Positions 38,511 to 47,505 are shown, counted from the stretch's first letter. The stretch is 64,000 nucleotides of DNA from Amycolatopsis marina (GCF_900111885.1 NZ_FOKG01000014.1:153029-217028); one strand, 5' to 3'. Notes: generated by a model not told the origin, from the sequence alone. Translations and numbers: made by a program.

Positions 38511-40367
38511 TCAGCCGCCGACCACTTCGCCGTCCTCCCTGGTGATGACGATCGTGGCCGAGCGGGGGCGGCCGGTGGCGCTGTAGTCGGGCCAGTTCGA
38601 GCTGGCGCGGGGGGTGTCCGGGGTGCCGGAGTCGCCGGGGTGCTGGATGTTCACGAACAGTGACCGGCCGTCCGGGGTGGCGGTGATGCCGGTGATCTCG
38701 CAGCGCGGGGGACCGACCAGGAACCGGCGGATGTCGCCCCTGCGCGTGTCGGCCACCAGCATCTGGTTGTTCTGCTCCGCGCCGTCGACCTTCGGCTGCG
38801 CGCCGTCGGTCTGGATCCAGAGCCGCCCGTCCTTGTCGAACCACAGCCCGTCCGGCGAGCCGAACGCCTGGTCCGGCGGCACCGTCGCGCCACTGGCCTC
38901 GTCGCCGGCGAGGAGGAAGACGTCCCAGTCGAACGTCTCCGCGCTGGGGTTGCCGCACTCGTCGATCTTCATGATGTGCCCGAAGCGGTTCTCCAGCCTC
39001 GGGTTGGCCGCGTTCACCGACTCCGTCCGCGCCGTGTTGTTAGTGCAGGTGAAGAACACCGCCCCGGTGCGCGGCTGCACCGTGCACCACTCCGGCCGGT
39101 CCATCGGCGTCGCGCCCACCGCGTCCGCCGCGAGGCGCGTGTGGATCAGCACCTCGGCCTGGTCGGCGAAGCCGTCCGCCTCGGTCAGGCCCGGCCTGCC
39201 GTGTACCAGGGGCAGCCACCTGCCGGAACCGTCCTCCTCGAACCTCGCGACATACAGCGTGCCCGTGTCGAGTGGACTGCGCCCGCGCTTGAGCGCCTTG
39301 TTGATCGGTTCCGCGCCGACGAACTTGTAGAAGTAGTCGAACTGCGTGTCGTCGCCCATGTAGACGACGGCCTCACCACGCCTGCCACGCACCACGACGG
39401 CGTTCTCGTGCTCCATGCGCCCCAGCGCCGTGCGCTTCTTCGGCGTCGACGCCGGATCGAAGGGGTCGACCTCCACCACCCAGCCGAACCGGTTGTACTC
39501 GTTCGGTTCCACCCGCATGTCGAACCGGTCTTCTGTGGTGTACCAGGGGTACGGGCTTTCCGAGCCGATCCCGTAGCGCTCCTCCACCGATCCGGCCTCC
39601 GGCGGCTGCTCGCCGAAGTAGAAGTACTTGTTGATCGTCTCTTCACACGTCAGGTACGTGTCCCAGGGTGTCGGCCCGCTGGCGCAGTTGTTCAGGGTCC
39701 CCAGCACCCGCACGCCTTCGGGGTCCGCGCCCGTGCGCAGCAGCGGGTGGCCCGCGGCCGGTCCGGTGATCTCGGCCGGCGTCGTCATGGTGATGCGCCG
39801 GGCGAACCTCGACTCGGCCAGCTCCCACCGGCCGCCCCTGCGGTCCTGCTCGACCTCGATGACCGACACCCCGTGCGCCGCCATCGACTTGGCCGTCTTC
39901 TCCGGCGACCAGTTGGCCCTGCCGTCGCTGTGCAGCAACTGCTCGGTCGTGGCCTCGTGGTTCACACAGAGCAGACCGGAACGGCTCCCTCTGAGCGGGA
40001 AGAACCACATGCCGTCGTGGTGATCGCCCGCCTGCGCGGCCTGTTCGGTCGCACTGTTGTCGGCATTCTCGTCGAACCGCGGTCCGGAAGGGACGATCGG
40101 GTGGCCCCACGGGAAGAGCACCTGGTACCGGTACCCGGGCGGCAGCACCACCTCGTCGGCGACGCTCGGTGTGATCGCCGGGAACCCGAGCAGCCGCCTG
40201 CCCCCGTTGCGGCTCACGTCCTTCGTCGTGCTCGCGCTGACCGGCGCCGAGGCGCCGAAGAACGCGACGGTGGCGGTGGCCAGGCCACCGGCCAATGCCG
40301 TCCTGCGGGACAGGCGGCGCTCGGCGAGCTCCGAAATCGACGGTGAATCGGGCGTGTCAGCGTGCAC
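38511..40367 (-). CDS. Tat-exported PhoX-family protein (DUF839)
   Basis: 618 residues from a GTG at 40367 with TTGGAG just upstream. Twin-arginine signal RRLSRRTALAGG starts near residue 17, then the PhoX/DUF839 beta-propeller: NNCASGPTPWDTYLTCEE (the conserved Cys-containing segment), GRMEHENAVVV, VVYMGDDTQFDYFYKFV and FGSPDGLWFDKDGRLW. PhoX enzymes are calcium- and iron-dependent alkaline phosphatases; related members have unproven activities. The exported protein would act outside the membrane in phosphate scavenging. Confidence 0.85.
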   Translation of the reverse strand: MHADTPDSPSISELAERRLSRRTALAGGLATATVAFFGASAPVSASTTKDVSRNGGRRLLGFPAITPSVADEVVLPPGYRYQVLFPWGHPIVPSGPRFDENADNSATEQAAQAGDHHDGMWFFPLRGSRSGLLCVNHEATTEQLLHSDGRANWSPEKTAKSMAAHGVSVIEVEQDRRGGRWELAESRFARRITMTTPAEITGPAAGHPLLRTGADPEGVRVLGTLNNCASGPTPWDTYLTCEETINKYFYFGEQPPEAGSVEERYGIGSESPYPWYTTEDRFDMRVEPNEYNRFGWVVEVDPFDPASTPKKRTALGRMEHENAVVVRGRRGEAVVYMGDDTQFDYFYKFVGAEPINKALKRGRSPLDTGTLYVARFEEDGSGRWLPLVHGRPGLTEADGFADQAEVLIHTRLAADAVGATPMDRPEWCTVQPRTGAVFFTCTNNTARTESVNAANPRLENRFGHIMKIDECGNPSAETFDWDVFLLAGDEASGATVPPDQAFGSPDGLWFDKDGRLWIQTDGAQPKVDGAEQNNQMLVADTRRGDIRRFLVGPPRCEITGITATPDGRSLFVNIQHPGDSGTPDTPRASSNWPDYSATGRPRSATIVITREDGEVVGG

Positions 40368-40483
40368 GGGAACTCCAAGCGTTGGACACGACCGCGCGGG
40401 TGGGCGCGGCCGGGGTGTGGGCAACGCTAGGTAGCCGAGATGGCCGGGTCATCACACGAACGTGAACGACGGCGGAAGTGTGC

Positions 40484-40511
40484 CCTCGCACTTTCCCGGG
40501 AAAGTGCGAGG
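40484..40511. repeat. 28-bp perfect palindrome, copy 3 of the shared core
   Basis: CCTCGCACTTTCCC and its exact complement, no spacer. With one bulged base the stem can extend by TGCC/GGCA. The central 20 bp equal those of copies 1, 2 and 4. It lies in the divergent gap between the PhoX-like gene and the acyltransferase gene, so it is not placed as a terminator. Confidence 0.9.
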
Positions 40512-40536
40512 CGGGCACAGGTCAGGGGCGGGTATC

Positions 40537-40562
40537 CCCGCACTTTCCCGGGAAAGTGCGGG
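40537..40562. repeat. 26-bp perfect palindrome, copy 4 of the shared core
   Basis: CCCGCACTTTCCC and its exact complement; the flanks TAT and ATA extend the stem past a one-base bulge. Its centre is 52 bp from copy 3. It ends 64 bp before the acyltransferase start. Confidence 0.88.
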
Positions 40563-40625
40563 ATAAAGATCCGATAAGGACGATGTTTATCGGGCCGATC
40601 GGGGTCGCTGGCTAGAACTGCGGTC

Positions 40626-41714
40626 ATGCCACCGCCGATGCTCACCCACGACCGCTATCTGGCCCTGACCCGGCTGCCCGCACTGGACGGGCTGCGCGCG
40701 CTCGCCGCGCTCGCCGTGGTGTTCTTCCACCACGGCGGCCCCGTCTTCGACCGGTTGCAGGGCTGGATCGGCGTGCAGCTCTTCTTCACCCTGTCCGGCT
40801 TTTTGATCACCACGCTCCTGCTGCGCGAGGAGCGAGACACCGGCCGGATCTCGCTGCGCGGCTTCTACCTCCGCCGGACCTTCCGCATCATGCCGGTCTA
40901 CTTCCTCCTGCTCGGCCTGACCACGCTCTTCGTCACGCTCGGCGGGCGGTTCACCAGCAGCAGGCTCGCCGAGGCACTGCCGCTGTACCTCGTCTTCTGC
41001 AACGAACTCGTCGACTACAACACCCCGTTCGGCATCTCCTGGACGCTCGGTGTCGAGGAGAAGTTCTACCTCGTCTGGCCGGTGCTGTTCCTGCTCACCG
41101 CGGCCGTCGGGGTTAAGGCCACCGGGTGCAGGCTACTGCTGGTGCCCGCCGCGATCGCGGGTCTGCTGCTGGCCGCCGAGTGGAGCCCGCTCACCGTCCA
41201 CTACGCGTCGATCCTCGTCGGCTGCCTGCTCGCGCTGGTCCTGCACCACCCGACCGGATTCGCGATCCTGCGACCGCTGACCCACCCCGCCGCCATCGCG
41301 CTGGTCGTCGCCGGATTCCTGGTCCTGCAGTTCAACATCGGGCCGCTGCGCACCCTGCTCGGCGGCGGCTGGACCCTGGTCGTCCCGCTGTACGCGGTCG
41401 CTGTCGCATTGCTGCTGACGGCCGTCATCGCTCCTGGACCGGTCCAACGTGCACTGTCCTGCAAACCCATGGCCTTCGTCGGCAAGCGCTCCTACTCGCT
41501 GTACCTGAGCCAGTCGATGGCCGCCTCGGTGATGAGCCCGCTCGTCCCGGAGCCGAGCACGATCAAGGCCCTCGGCGCATCGCTGATCGCGCTGGGCATC
41601 GCGTGCCTGCTGTACCGCTGGGTGGAGACCCCGGCGATCCGATATGGACGCCGACTGGCGGACGGAGGCACAACCGATAGGTTCCTGCCCATGAAGCAGC
41701 CGGGGCATTCATGA
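40626..41714 (+). CDS. Acyltransferase-3 family membrane protein (OafA/YrhL-like)
   Basis: 362 residues with about ten membrane segments. Family motifs: ALDGLRALAALAVVFFHHGG with the catalytic-type histidine in helix 1, FTLSGFLITTLLL, RTFRIMPVYF and the WTLGVEEKFYL motif. Members O-acylate cell-wall polysaccharides, lipids or antibiotics. No C-terminal SGNH domain. The stop overlaps the histidine kinase start (ATGA), so acyltransferase and kinase are made together, an uncommon pairing. Confidence 0.88.
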   Translation: MPPPMLTHDRYLALTRLPALDGLRALAALAVVFFHHGGPVFDRLQGWIGVQLFFTLSGFLITTLLLREERDTGRISLRGFYLRRTFRIMPVYFLLLGLTTLFVTLGGRFTSSRLAEALPLYLVFCNELVDYNTPFGISWTLGVEEKFYLVWPVLFLLTAAVGVKATGCRLLLVPAAIAGLLLAAEWSPLTVHYASILVGCLLALVLHHPTGFAILRPLTHPAAIALVVAGFLVLQFNIGPLRTLLGGGWTLVVPLYAVAVALLLTAVIAPGPVQRALSCKPMAFVGKRSYSLYLSQSMAASVMSPLVPEPSTIKALGASLIALGIACLLYRWVETPAIRYGRRLADGGTTDRFLPMKQPGHS

Positions 41715-42781
41715 GGACACTGCTGCCAAGCCTGCGCGCCAGGGCGACGCTGCTGTGCGCGGTGGTGTTCGTGCTGGGGATTCTCATCGGCGTGCTCGGT
41801 CATCAGCTCAGCCTTGCGCCCACAATCTCTGAGGGCGTCCGCGGTCTCGGCCTCTTCTACTTCAATCCGGACGATCTGGACGCGTGGGGACCCGTCTTCG
41901 GTCTGCTCGCGATCACGCCGTTCCTCGCCCTCGGCTGCTGGTTTCTGCTGCGCGCCCTGCTGCGTCCCCTGCCCGCGATGACCGCCGCCGTCCGCCGTTG
42001 CGGACCGCAGAACCTCAGCCAACGGGTCCGCCTGGAGCGGCAACCACGGGAGCTGGACGAGCTCGCAGGCAGCATCGACGACCTGCTCGACCAGCTCGCG
42101 GTCGGCTACGACAGCCAGCGCCGCTTCGCCGCCAACGCATCCCACGAACTTCGCACCCCACTGGCCGCGCAGCGCACCCTGATCGAGGTCGCGCTCGCCG
42201 CTCCGGACGCGAGCGAGGAGTTTCGCCGGTTTGGCGCGGCCCTGCTCGCCATCAACGAACGCAACGAGAACCTGATCGAGGGGCTGCTCGTGCTGGTGGA
42301 ATCCGAAAGGGGAGTCGTGAGCACCCAGCCGGCCCGCCTTGACGAACTCGTGCGCGGCCTCGCCGACTCGCTCCGGGAGCTGGCGGCACGCCACGAGGTC
42401 ACCATCGAGGTGCACACCGAGCCGCGCGTGGTGCAGGCCGACACCGTGCTCCTGGAACGGCTGATCACCAACCTGCTGCGCAACGGGATTCTTTACAACA
42501 CCCCGAACGGACGCCTCGATGTCATCGTCGCCGACGATGCGGCGCTGACCGTCCGCAACCCCGGCGAGCCGGTCCCCGCCGAACTGGTCCAGGTGCTGTT
42601 CGAACCGTTCCGCCGACGGGGCGGGGACCGGATCAGCCGGGGCGGGGCCGGACTCGGGCTCTCCATCGCCCGCTCGATCGTCTCGGCCCACGACGGCAGC
42701 ATCGAGGCGGTCCCGAACCCCGAGGACGGCGGGCTGACCGTCGTGGTCCGGCTGCCGCCGGATCAGCCCGCGAAGCGGTAA
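41711..42781 (+). CDS. HAMP-type sensor histidine kinase
   Basis: 356 residues. Two membrane segments (about 13-31 and 62-84) enclose a small external loop of 30 residues; a HAMP-like linker follows, then phosphoacceptor H145 in ANASHELRTPLA, the N-box LLRNGILYN and G-box GGAGLGLSIARSIV. The short loop argues for sensing within the membrane. Its 3' end overlaps the convergent OmpR-type regulator by 19 bp. Confidence 0.87.
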   Translation: MRTLLPSLRARATLLCAVVFVLGILIGVLGHQLSLAPTISEGVRGLGLFYFNPDDLDAWGPVFGLLAITPFLALGCWFLLRALLRPLPAMTAAVRRCGPQNLSQRVRLERQPRELDELAGSIDDLLDQLAVGYDSQRRFAANASHELRTPLAAQRTLIEVALAAPDASEEFRRFGAALLAINERNENLIEGLLVLVESERGVVSTQPARLDELVRGLADSLRELAARHEVTIEVHTEPRVVQADTVLLERLITNLLRNGILYNTPNGRLDVIVADDAALTVRNPGEPVPAELVQVLFEPFRRRGGDRISRGGAGLGLSIARSIVSAHDGSIEAVPNPEDGGLTVVVRLPPDQPAKR

Positions 42782-43422
42782 CCGGCGCCGATGACCGTCT
42801 CGATCACCGGCGGCGGTCCGAGCTTGCGCCGCAGTGTTCCGACTGTCACCCGGACCGAGTTGGTGAACGGGTCCGCGTGCTCGTCCCAGGCCTTCTCCAG
42901 CAGTTCCTCGGCGCTGACCACGGTCTCCTCAGCGCGTAGCAGCACTTCGAGCACCGCGAACTCCTTGGGCGAGAGCCGCAACAGCCTGCCGTCGCGCGAG
43001 GCGCTGTGGCGCGGCAGATCCAGCGTCACTCCGGCGCGTTCCAGCACCGGTGGCAGGGCCGCGCGCGCCCGCCTGCCCAGCGCGAGCACCCGCGCGACCA
43101 GCTCGGCGAACGCGAAGGGCTTGGTGAGGTAGTCGTCCGCGCCCAGCCCCAGCCCGTCGACCTTGTCGCGAATCCCCGCCGCCGCGGTCAGCATCAGCAC
43201 CCGCGTCTCGCCACCTGCCTCGACAATCCGGCGGCACACCACATCGCCGTGCACCACGGGCAGGTCCCGGTCGAGCACCACGATGTCGTAGCGGTGCACC
43301 GTGACGCGTTCGAGTGCCGCGGCGCCGTCGTAGCAGACGTCCACCGCCATCGCGTGCCTGCGCAGTCCCTCCGCGACCGCGTCGGCGATCACCGATTCGT
43401 CCTCCGCCACCAGTATCCGCAC
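42763..43422 (-). CDS. OmpR-family response regulator
   Basis: 219 residues. Receiver domain MRILVAEDESVIADAV with phosphoacceptor D51 in VVLDRDLP and K in TKPFAFAEL; a C-terminal winged helix with LSPKEFAVLEVLLRAEE and VRVTVGTLRRKLG. It is the natural partner of the kinase at 41711, but lies tail to tail with it on the opposite strand, overlapping by 19 bp, instead of in one operon. Confidence 0.88.
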   Translation of the reverse strand: MRILVAEDESVIADAVAEGLRRHAMAVDVCYDGAAALERVTVHRYDIVVLDRDLPVVHGDVVCRRIVEAGGETRVLMLTAAAGIRDKVDGLGLGADDYLTKPFAFAELVARVLALGRRARAALPPVLERAGVTLDLPRHSASRDGRLLRLSPKEFAVLEVLLRAEETVVSAEELLEKAWDEHADPFTNSVRVTVGTLRRKLGPPPVIETVIGAGYRFAG

Positions 43423-43466
43423 GGGAGCAGTCTGGCAATGCTCACATGCACGTGCGACGCGAGGCC

Positions 43467-43504
43467 TTTGTAACTTGGCAGTTACGTAGACTTTCTGTTA
43501 CAAA
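43467..43504. promoter_or_regulatory. Inverted repeats before the ArsR gene, probable operator
   Basis: Two nested symmetric elements: GTAACT-TGGC-AGTTAC (43470-43485) and TTTGTAAC (43467-43474) with GTTACAAA (43497-43504). They end 6 bp before the GTG of the arsR-like gene at 43511, the normal place for an autorepressor site of this family. Confidence 0.6.
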
Positions 43505-43510
43505 AGACGG

Positions 43511-43831
43511 GTGGTCACCTCGGTCTTCGACGCACTCGCCGATCCGCTCCGCAGACGGCTGCTCGAACTCCTTGCGGACGGCGATCGCACTGCCGGTGAC
43601 CTGGCAGGCGAGTTCTCCGTCAGCCGCCCGGCGATCTCCCGGCATCTGCGGGTGCTGCGGGACGCCGGGCTGGTGACGTGGCGTGGTGATGCCCAGCGGC
43701 GCGTGTACCGGCTCGAACCCAGCCGGTTGGACGAGGCGGCCGGCTGGATCGAGCGCACCCGCGGCAATTGGGCCGATCGTCTCGACGCCTTCGGCCGGCA
43801 CCTCGACGAGCAGTGGAAGGACACCCCGTGA
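43511..43831 (+). CDS. ArsR-family helix-turn-helix repressor
   Basis: 106 residues beginning VTSVFDALADPLRRRLLELL, with recognition helix SRPAISRHLRVLRDAGLV. No metal-binding CxC motif is present, placing it in the ArsR subgroup that pairs with SRPBCC (AHSA1) proteins rather than the metal sensors. The stop overlaps the SRPBCC start (GTGA). Confidence 0.85.
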   Translation: MVTSVFDALADPLRRRLLELLADGDRTAGDLAGEFSVSRPAISRHLRVLRDAGLVTWRGDAQRRVYRLEPSRLDEAAGWIERTRGNWADRLDAFGRHLDEQWKDTP

Positions 43832-44364
43832 ACTCACCCCAGCCGACAGGCATGGACGACGCTCCCGACCTTCGCGACCGGCGCGGCACGCTCGGTGTCG
43901 ACGGAAGCGGTGAATGGCAGATTCGCTTCGAACGCCACCTTTCGCACGCGCCCGAGCGGGCATGGCAGGCCCTGACCGATCCGGCGCAGCAGGCGTCGTG
44001 GCTGCCGGGCGTGACCATCGAGCCGATCGTTGGCGGTGCGGTGGTGTTCGACTTCGGCGAGGAGGGCACCGCGACCGGAGAGGTGCGCGTCGTCGAGGCC
44101 GAGCGCTGCCTCGAGCACACCTGGCTGTGGCCCGGCGAGCCGGAGTCGGTCGTCCGCTGGGAACTCAGCGCCGAAGGCACAGGAACGCTGCTGACGTTGT
44201 CGCACCGTCCGGTGCGGCGGGATCCGGCGGTCGACTACAGCACGGGCTGGCACGCCATGCTCGACGCGCTGCACGTCCACCTCGACGGCGGCGATCCCGC
44301 CGAACTGGAGGTCGACTTCGAGCGGCTGTCCGAGCTCTACCGCGCGGGCAGCGAGTTCAGGTAG
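43828..44364 (+). CDS. SRPBCC/AHSA1-domain protein
   Basis: 178 residues from the GTG at 43828. Bet v 1-like fold with the opening FERHLSHAPERAWQALTDPA and the TWLWPGEPESVVRWEL strand pair, as in AHSA1-like proteins. It is coupled to an ArsR repressor, a very common pair thought to respond to small hydrophobic ligands. Its last 28 bp overlap the convergent btuF gene. Confidence 0.83.
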   Translation: MNSPQPTGMDDAPDLRDRRGTLGVDGSGEWQIRFERHLSHAPERAWQALTDPAQQASWLPGVTIEPIVGGAVVFDFGEEGTATGEVRVVEAERCLEHTWLWPGEPESVVRWELSAEGTGTLLTLSHRPVRRDPAVDYSTGWHAMLDALHVHLDGGDPAELEVDFERLSELYRAGSEFR

Positions 44365-45377
44365 TCGGCCATCGTGCGGACGGCGGCCGGGTTGCGCGGG
44401 CCCTGCACGAGCGCGGCGTACGGCAGCACCAGGAAGCGCTTGTGCCGCACCGCGGACACCTCGGCCAACGGCGTATAGCTTTCCAGGAACGCCTGCTTGT
44501 CCGCCGCGCTGGGCGGGCTGTAGTCGTTGATGACGATGACGTCGGGGTCCGCCTCGACCACGGCCTCCCAGCCGACCGTCGTCCAGCTGTCGTCCAGCCC
44601 GCCCATGATGTGCCGGCCGCCGCCGCGCGTGATGACCTCGTGCGCGGCGGCGCCCCGGCCCGCGGTGAACGGCTTGTCCGTGCCCGAGTCGTAGAGGAAC
44701 ACCGTCGGGCGTTCCCGGTCGGCGGGCACCGACTCCTCGGCCGCACGCACCGTCGCCTGGTACTCGGCGACCAGTTGCTCGGCCCGCTCGCTCACTCCGA
44801 AAATCCGTCCCAGGTTGCGCAGGTCGGTGTACAGCGCCTCCAGCGGTGGCATGATTCCACGCGAGGAACCGGTGTGCCCGTTGCGGCAGGACTCGGTGAG
44901 CACGTAGGACGATATTCCGAGTTCCCCGAGTTTGTCCGGTGTCAGCCCGGTGTCCTCGCGGAACCCGTAGTTCCAGCCCGCGTAGACGAAGTCCGCGTCC
45001 GCGTCCAGGATCAGCTCCTTGCTGATCGTGTCGGCGCCGAGCCGGTTCGCCCGCTCGAAGTCCGCGCGCCACGGCGAGGTGGCGATGTCCTCGTCCTGTC
45101 CGTGCGAGACCACGTATCCGGCGAGACGATCGCCCAGTCCGAGCGCGAACATCGTCTCCACGATCCCGCTGTCGTAGGCGACGACCTTCTCCGGCGCGGC
45201 CTCGAACGTGAGGTTCCTGCCGCAGTTCTGCACGGTCACCGGGTAGCCCTCGGCCGCGCCGCTCTCGGCGACCGGCCGCACCTGGGCGCCGCACGCCGTG
45301 GTCAGCAGGAGCACGGCTGCGGCCAGTGCCAGCCGCCGGAAACGTCGTGCGGACATCGTGTGCGTCTTCTCCTTCAT
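44337..45377 (-). CDS. btuF: Cobalamin-binding lipoprotein (BtuF-like)
   Basis: 346 residues. Signal peptide with lipobox LTTAC (C29), then a FecB/BtuF-type binding fold with a long GTDKPFTAGRGAAAH-containing second lobe and ending AVRTMADYLNSLP. By sequence alone it could bind siderophore or corrinoid; the cobalamin riboswitch at the head of the operon decides for cobalamin or a cobamide. The ATG at 45377 overlaps the ATPase stop by four bases. Confidence 0.8.
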   Translation of the reverse strand: MKEKTHTMSARRFRRLALAAAVLLLTTACGAQVRPVAESGAAEGYPVTVQNCGRNLTFEAAPEKVVAYDSGIVETMFALGLGDRLAGYVVSHGQDEDIATSPWRADFERANRLGADTISKELILDADADFVYAGWNYGFREDTGLTPDKLGELGISSYVLTESCRNGHTGSSRGIMPPLEALYTDLRNLGRIFGVSERAEQLVAEYQATVRAAEESVPADRERPTVFLYDSGTDKPFTAGRGAAAHEVITRGGGRHIMGGLDDSWTTVGWEAVVEADPDVIVINDYSPPSAADKQAFLESYTPLAEVSAVRHKRFLVLPYAALVQGPRNPAAVRTMADYLNSLPAR

Positions 45378-46159
45378 CGGGTTCGGTCCGTGGTGAGCGC
45401 GTGGGCGTAGATCAGCTGCGGCGCACCGGAATCGGGATGCGTCACCACATGCGCGTGCACCCCGAAGACCTCCGCCACCAGTTCGGGGGTGAGCACCTCG
45501 TGCGGCGTACCGCTGGCCACCACCCGCCCCTCGTCGAGCACGTAGATGCGATCGCACGTCGTGGCCGCGAGATTGAGGTCGTGCAGCGCGACCAGCGTCG
45601 TCACCCCGGTCTCCCGGATGAGTGCGAGGAGTTCCAGCTGGTGGCGGATGTCCAGGTGGTTGGTCGGCTCGTCGAGGACGAGCACCTTCGGCCGCTGGGC
45701 CAGCGCCCGCGCGGCGAGCACTCGCTGCCGTTCACCGCCGGAGAGGGTGAGAAAGCTCCGCTCCGCCAGGTGGGCCGCGCCGACCTGCCGCAGCACGCCC
45801 GCGCAGATCTCCCGGTCCGCCTCGGTGTCGCGGTCCAGCATGCTCTTGTGCGGTGACCGGCCCATGGCCACCACCTCGGCGGCGGTGAAATCGAATTCGA
45901 CGTGGTGGTCCTGCGTCAGCGCCGCCACGCTCCGCGCGCTGTCCTTTGCGGACAGTCGCCAGAGATCCGCCCCGTCGAGCAGCACGGAGCCCGCGGAGGG
46001 CCGCAGCACTCGATACACGCACCGCAGCGTCGTGGACTTGCCGCTGCCGTTGGGTCCGACGAGCCCGACGACCGTGCCCGACGGCACAGCCAGCCGCAGA
46101 CCGGCGACCAGCGTGCGTCCCGCGGCCGAAACGGCGAGATTCTCGACGCGCAACTCCAT
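45374..46159 (-). CDS. btuD: Cobalamin ABC importer ATPase (BtuD-like)
   Basis: 261 residues: Walker A GPNGSGKST, EFDFTAAEVVAMGRSPHKS (typical of the FecE/BtuD/HmuV group), signature LSGGERQRVLAARALAQ and Walker B VLVLDEPTNHLD. The start at 46159 overlaps the permease stop by one base (TGATG). It powers the BtuC channel. Confidence 0.85.
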   Translation of the reverse strand: MELRVENLAVSAAGRTLVAGLRLAVPSGTVVGLVGPNGSGKSTTLRCVYRVLRPSAGSVLLDGADLWRLSAKDSARSVAALTQDHHVEFDFTAAEVVAMGRSPHKSMLDRDTEADREICAGVLRQVGAAHLAERSFLTLSGGERQRVLAARALAQRPKVLVLDEPTNHLDIRHQLELLALIRETGVTTLVALHDLNLAATTCDRIYVLDEGRVVASGTPHEVLTPELVAEVFGVHAHVVTHPDSGAPQLIYAHALTTDRTR

Positions 46160-47250
46160 CAGTTGCCCCCGAACACGTAACCGCGACGGCGCATCAGCCA
46201 GACGAACACCGGGACACCGACCGCGGCGGTGATGACACCGAGCGGCAGTTCCTGTGGTGCCACCAGAGTTCTGGCCAGCAGGTCGACCCACACCACCAGC
46301 ACACCGCCTGCGAGCGGGGCGATCGCGAGCACCCGGCGGTGGTCGGCGCCCACCAGCATGCGGACCAGATGCGGGACCATCAGCCCGACGAAGCCGACCG
46401 CGCCGCTGACCGCGACCAGGCAGCCCGTCACCGCCGCGCTCACCACGAACAGTCGGCGCCGCAACCGGGCCGGGTCGATGCCGAGGGTGGACGCCGTCTC
46501 GTCACCCATCGCCAGCCCGTTGAGCTGCCTGGCCGAGAGCATCAGGTACCCGATTCCGAGCACCACGGCCGCCGCCGCCACCGGCAGCGAATGCCAGGTG
46601 ACCCCGCCGAGGCTGCCGAGCAGCCAGAACAACGCCGAGCGGGCCGCGTCCCCACGCGGAGCGAGGAACACGAGCACCGTGGTGACCGCGGAGAAGCCGT
46701 AGGCCATCGCGGTACCGGTCAGCACCAGTCGCAGGGGAGTGATGCCCAGCGGCGACCGTGCCGCCAGGTAGACGATCACGGTGGCGGCCAGCGCGCCGAG
46801 AAAGGCGGCGATCGACAGTGCGTAGATCCCCAGCACCGCGAAGGCCCCGAACACGATCACCGCGGTCGCCCCGACCGACGCGCCGGAGGACACGCCAAGC
46901 ACGTACGGATCGGCGAGCGCGTTGCGCACCAGCGCCTGGCTCGCCACTCCGACGGTGCTCAGGCCTGCTCCGACCACGACGGCCAGCAGCACGCGCGGCA
47001 GCCGGACCTCCCAGACGATCTGGTAGGTCGACAGCTCGGCCGCGTCGATCCAGCCACCCGAGAATCCCGCACCGATCAACCGGATGGCGTCAGCGAAGCC
47101 CACCCGCGCCGCGCCGAGCGCGATCCCGCAGAGCACCGAGACGACCAGTGCCGCGCACAGCACCGCGACGAGGGGAGCGAGGGGACGCCTGCGGTCTCCG
47201 CGCTGTGCCGATGGGCGCGTCCGTGGCTGTGGCAGGGCGGGTGCGGCCAA
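46159..47250 (-). CDS. btuC: Cobalamin ABC importer permease (BtuC-like)
   Basis: 363 residues from a TTG at 47250. FecCD/BtuC fold with about ten membrane segments: RLPRVLLAVVVGAGLSTVGV, ALVRNALADPYVLGVSSGAS and the coupling loop LNGLAMGDETASTLGIDPA (outline), ending APQELPLGVITAAVGVPVF. First gene of the operon, about 125 nt behind a cobalamin riboswitch. Confidence 0.85.
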   Translation of the reverse strand: MAAPALPQPRTRPSAQRGDRRRPLAPLVAVLCAALVVSVLCGIALGAARVGFADAIRLIGAGFSGGWIDAAELSTYQIVWEVRLPRVLLAVVVGAGLSTVGVASQALVRNALADPYVLGVSSGASVGATAVIVFGAFAVLGIYALSIAAFLGALAATVIVYLAARSPLGITPLRLVLTGTAMAYGFSAVTTVLVFLAPRGDAARSALFWLLGSLGGVTWHSLPVAAAAVVLGIGYLMLSARQLNGLAMGDETASTLGIDPARLRRRLFVVSAAVTGCLVAVSGAVGFVGLMVPHLVRMLVGADHRRVLAIAPLAGGVLVVWVDLLARTLVAPQELPLGVITAAVGVPVFVWLMRRRGYVFGGN

Positions 47251-47375
47251 TGTCGTGTGCCTTCGGTGAACGGCCCACGAGCCAAGCCAAGGTGCGGACG
47301 CCTCCGCCGCCCTGCGCGCGAAGCGGCATCCGATCAGGGCTCCGGCCCGCAGACCTCGACGGGTACCAGGAGTAG

Positions 47376-47505
47376 TTCGCCCCCACCGGGTGTTCGGGCT
47401 CGCCGTCGCGGAGACGGCCTACCGTTGCGGGTCAGCGCCGGAGTTCGACCGGCTTCCCCCGAGTGGGCGCGGATGCAGTTGTGCTCGTGATCGTTGAGCA
47501 CGGGG
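47376..47505 (-). promoter_or_regulatory. Cobalamin riboswitch upstream of btuCDF
   Basis: On the minus strand 47460-47420 reads GGGGGAAGCCGGTCGAACTC followed by CGGCGCTGACCCGCAACGGTA, a close match to the conserved GGGAA...GGTG...CCCGCAACGGTA core of cobalamin riboswitches; the B12-box-like AGCCCGAACACCCGG follows at 47400-47386. A GTGCTC/GAGCAC hairpin (47501-47481) supplies an upstream stem. Cobalamin binding would shut off importer expression. Outer boundaries are approximate. Confidence 0.85.

Noticed and set aside
44337..47250. Second siderophore importer
   Set aside because: The protein families alone allow it, but the cobalamin riboswitch at the operon head points to corrinoid uptake and no iron box is seen.
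45946..47490. 514-codon plus-strand open frame opposite btuC and the riboswitch
   Set aside because: His/Arg/Gln-rich shadow of the permease with no recognisable domain.
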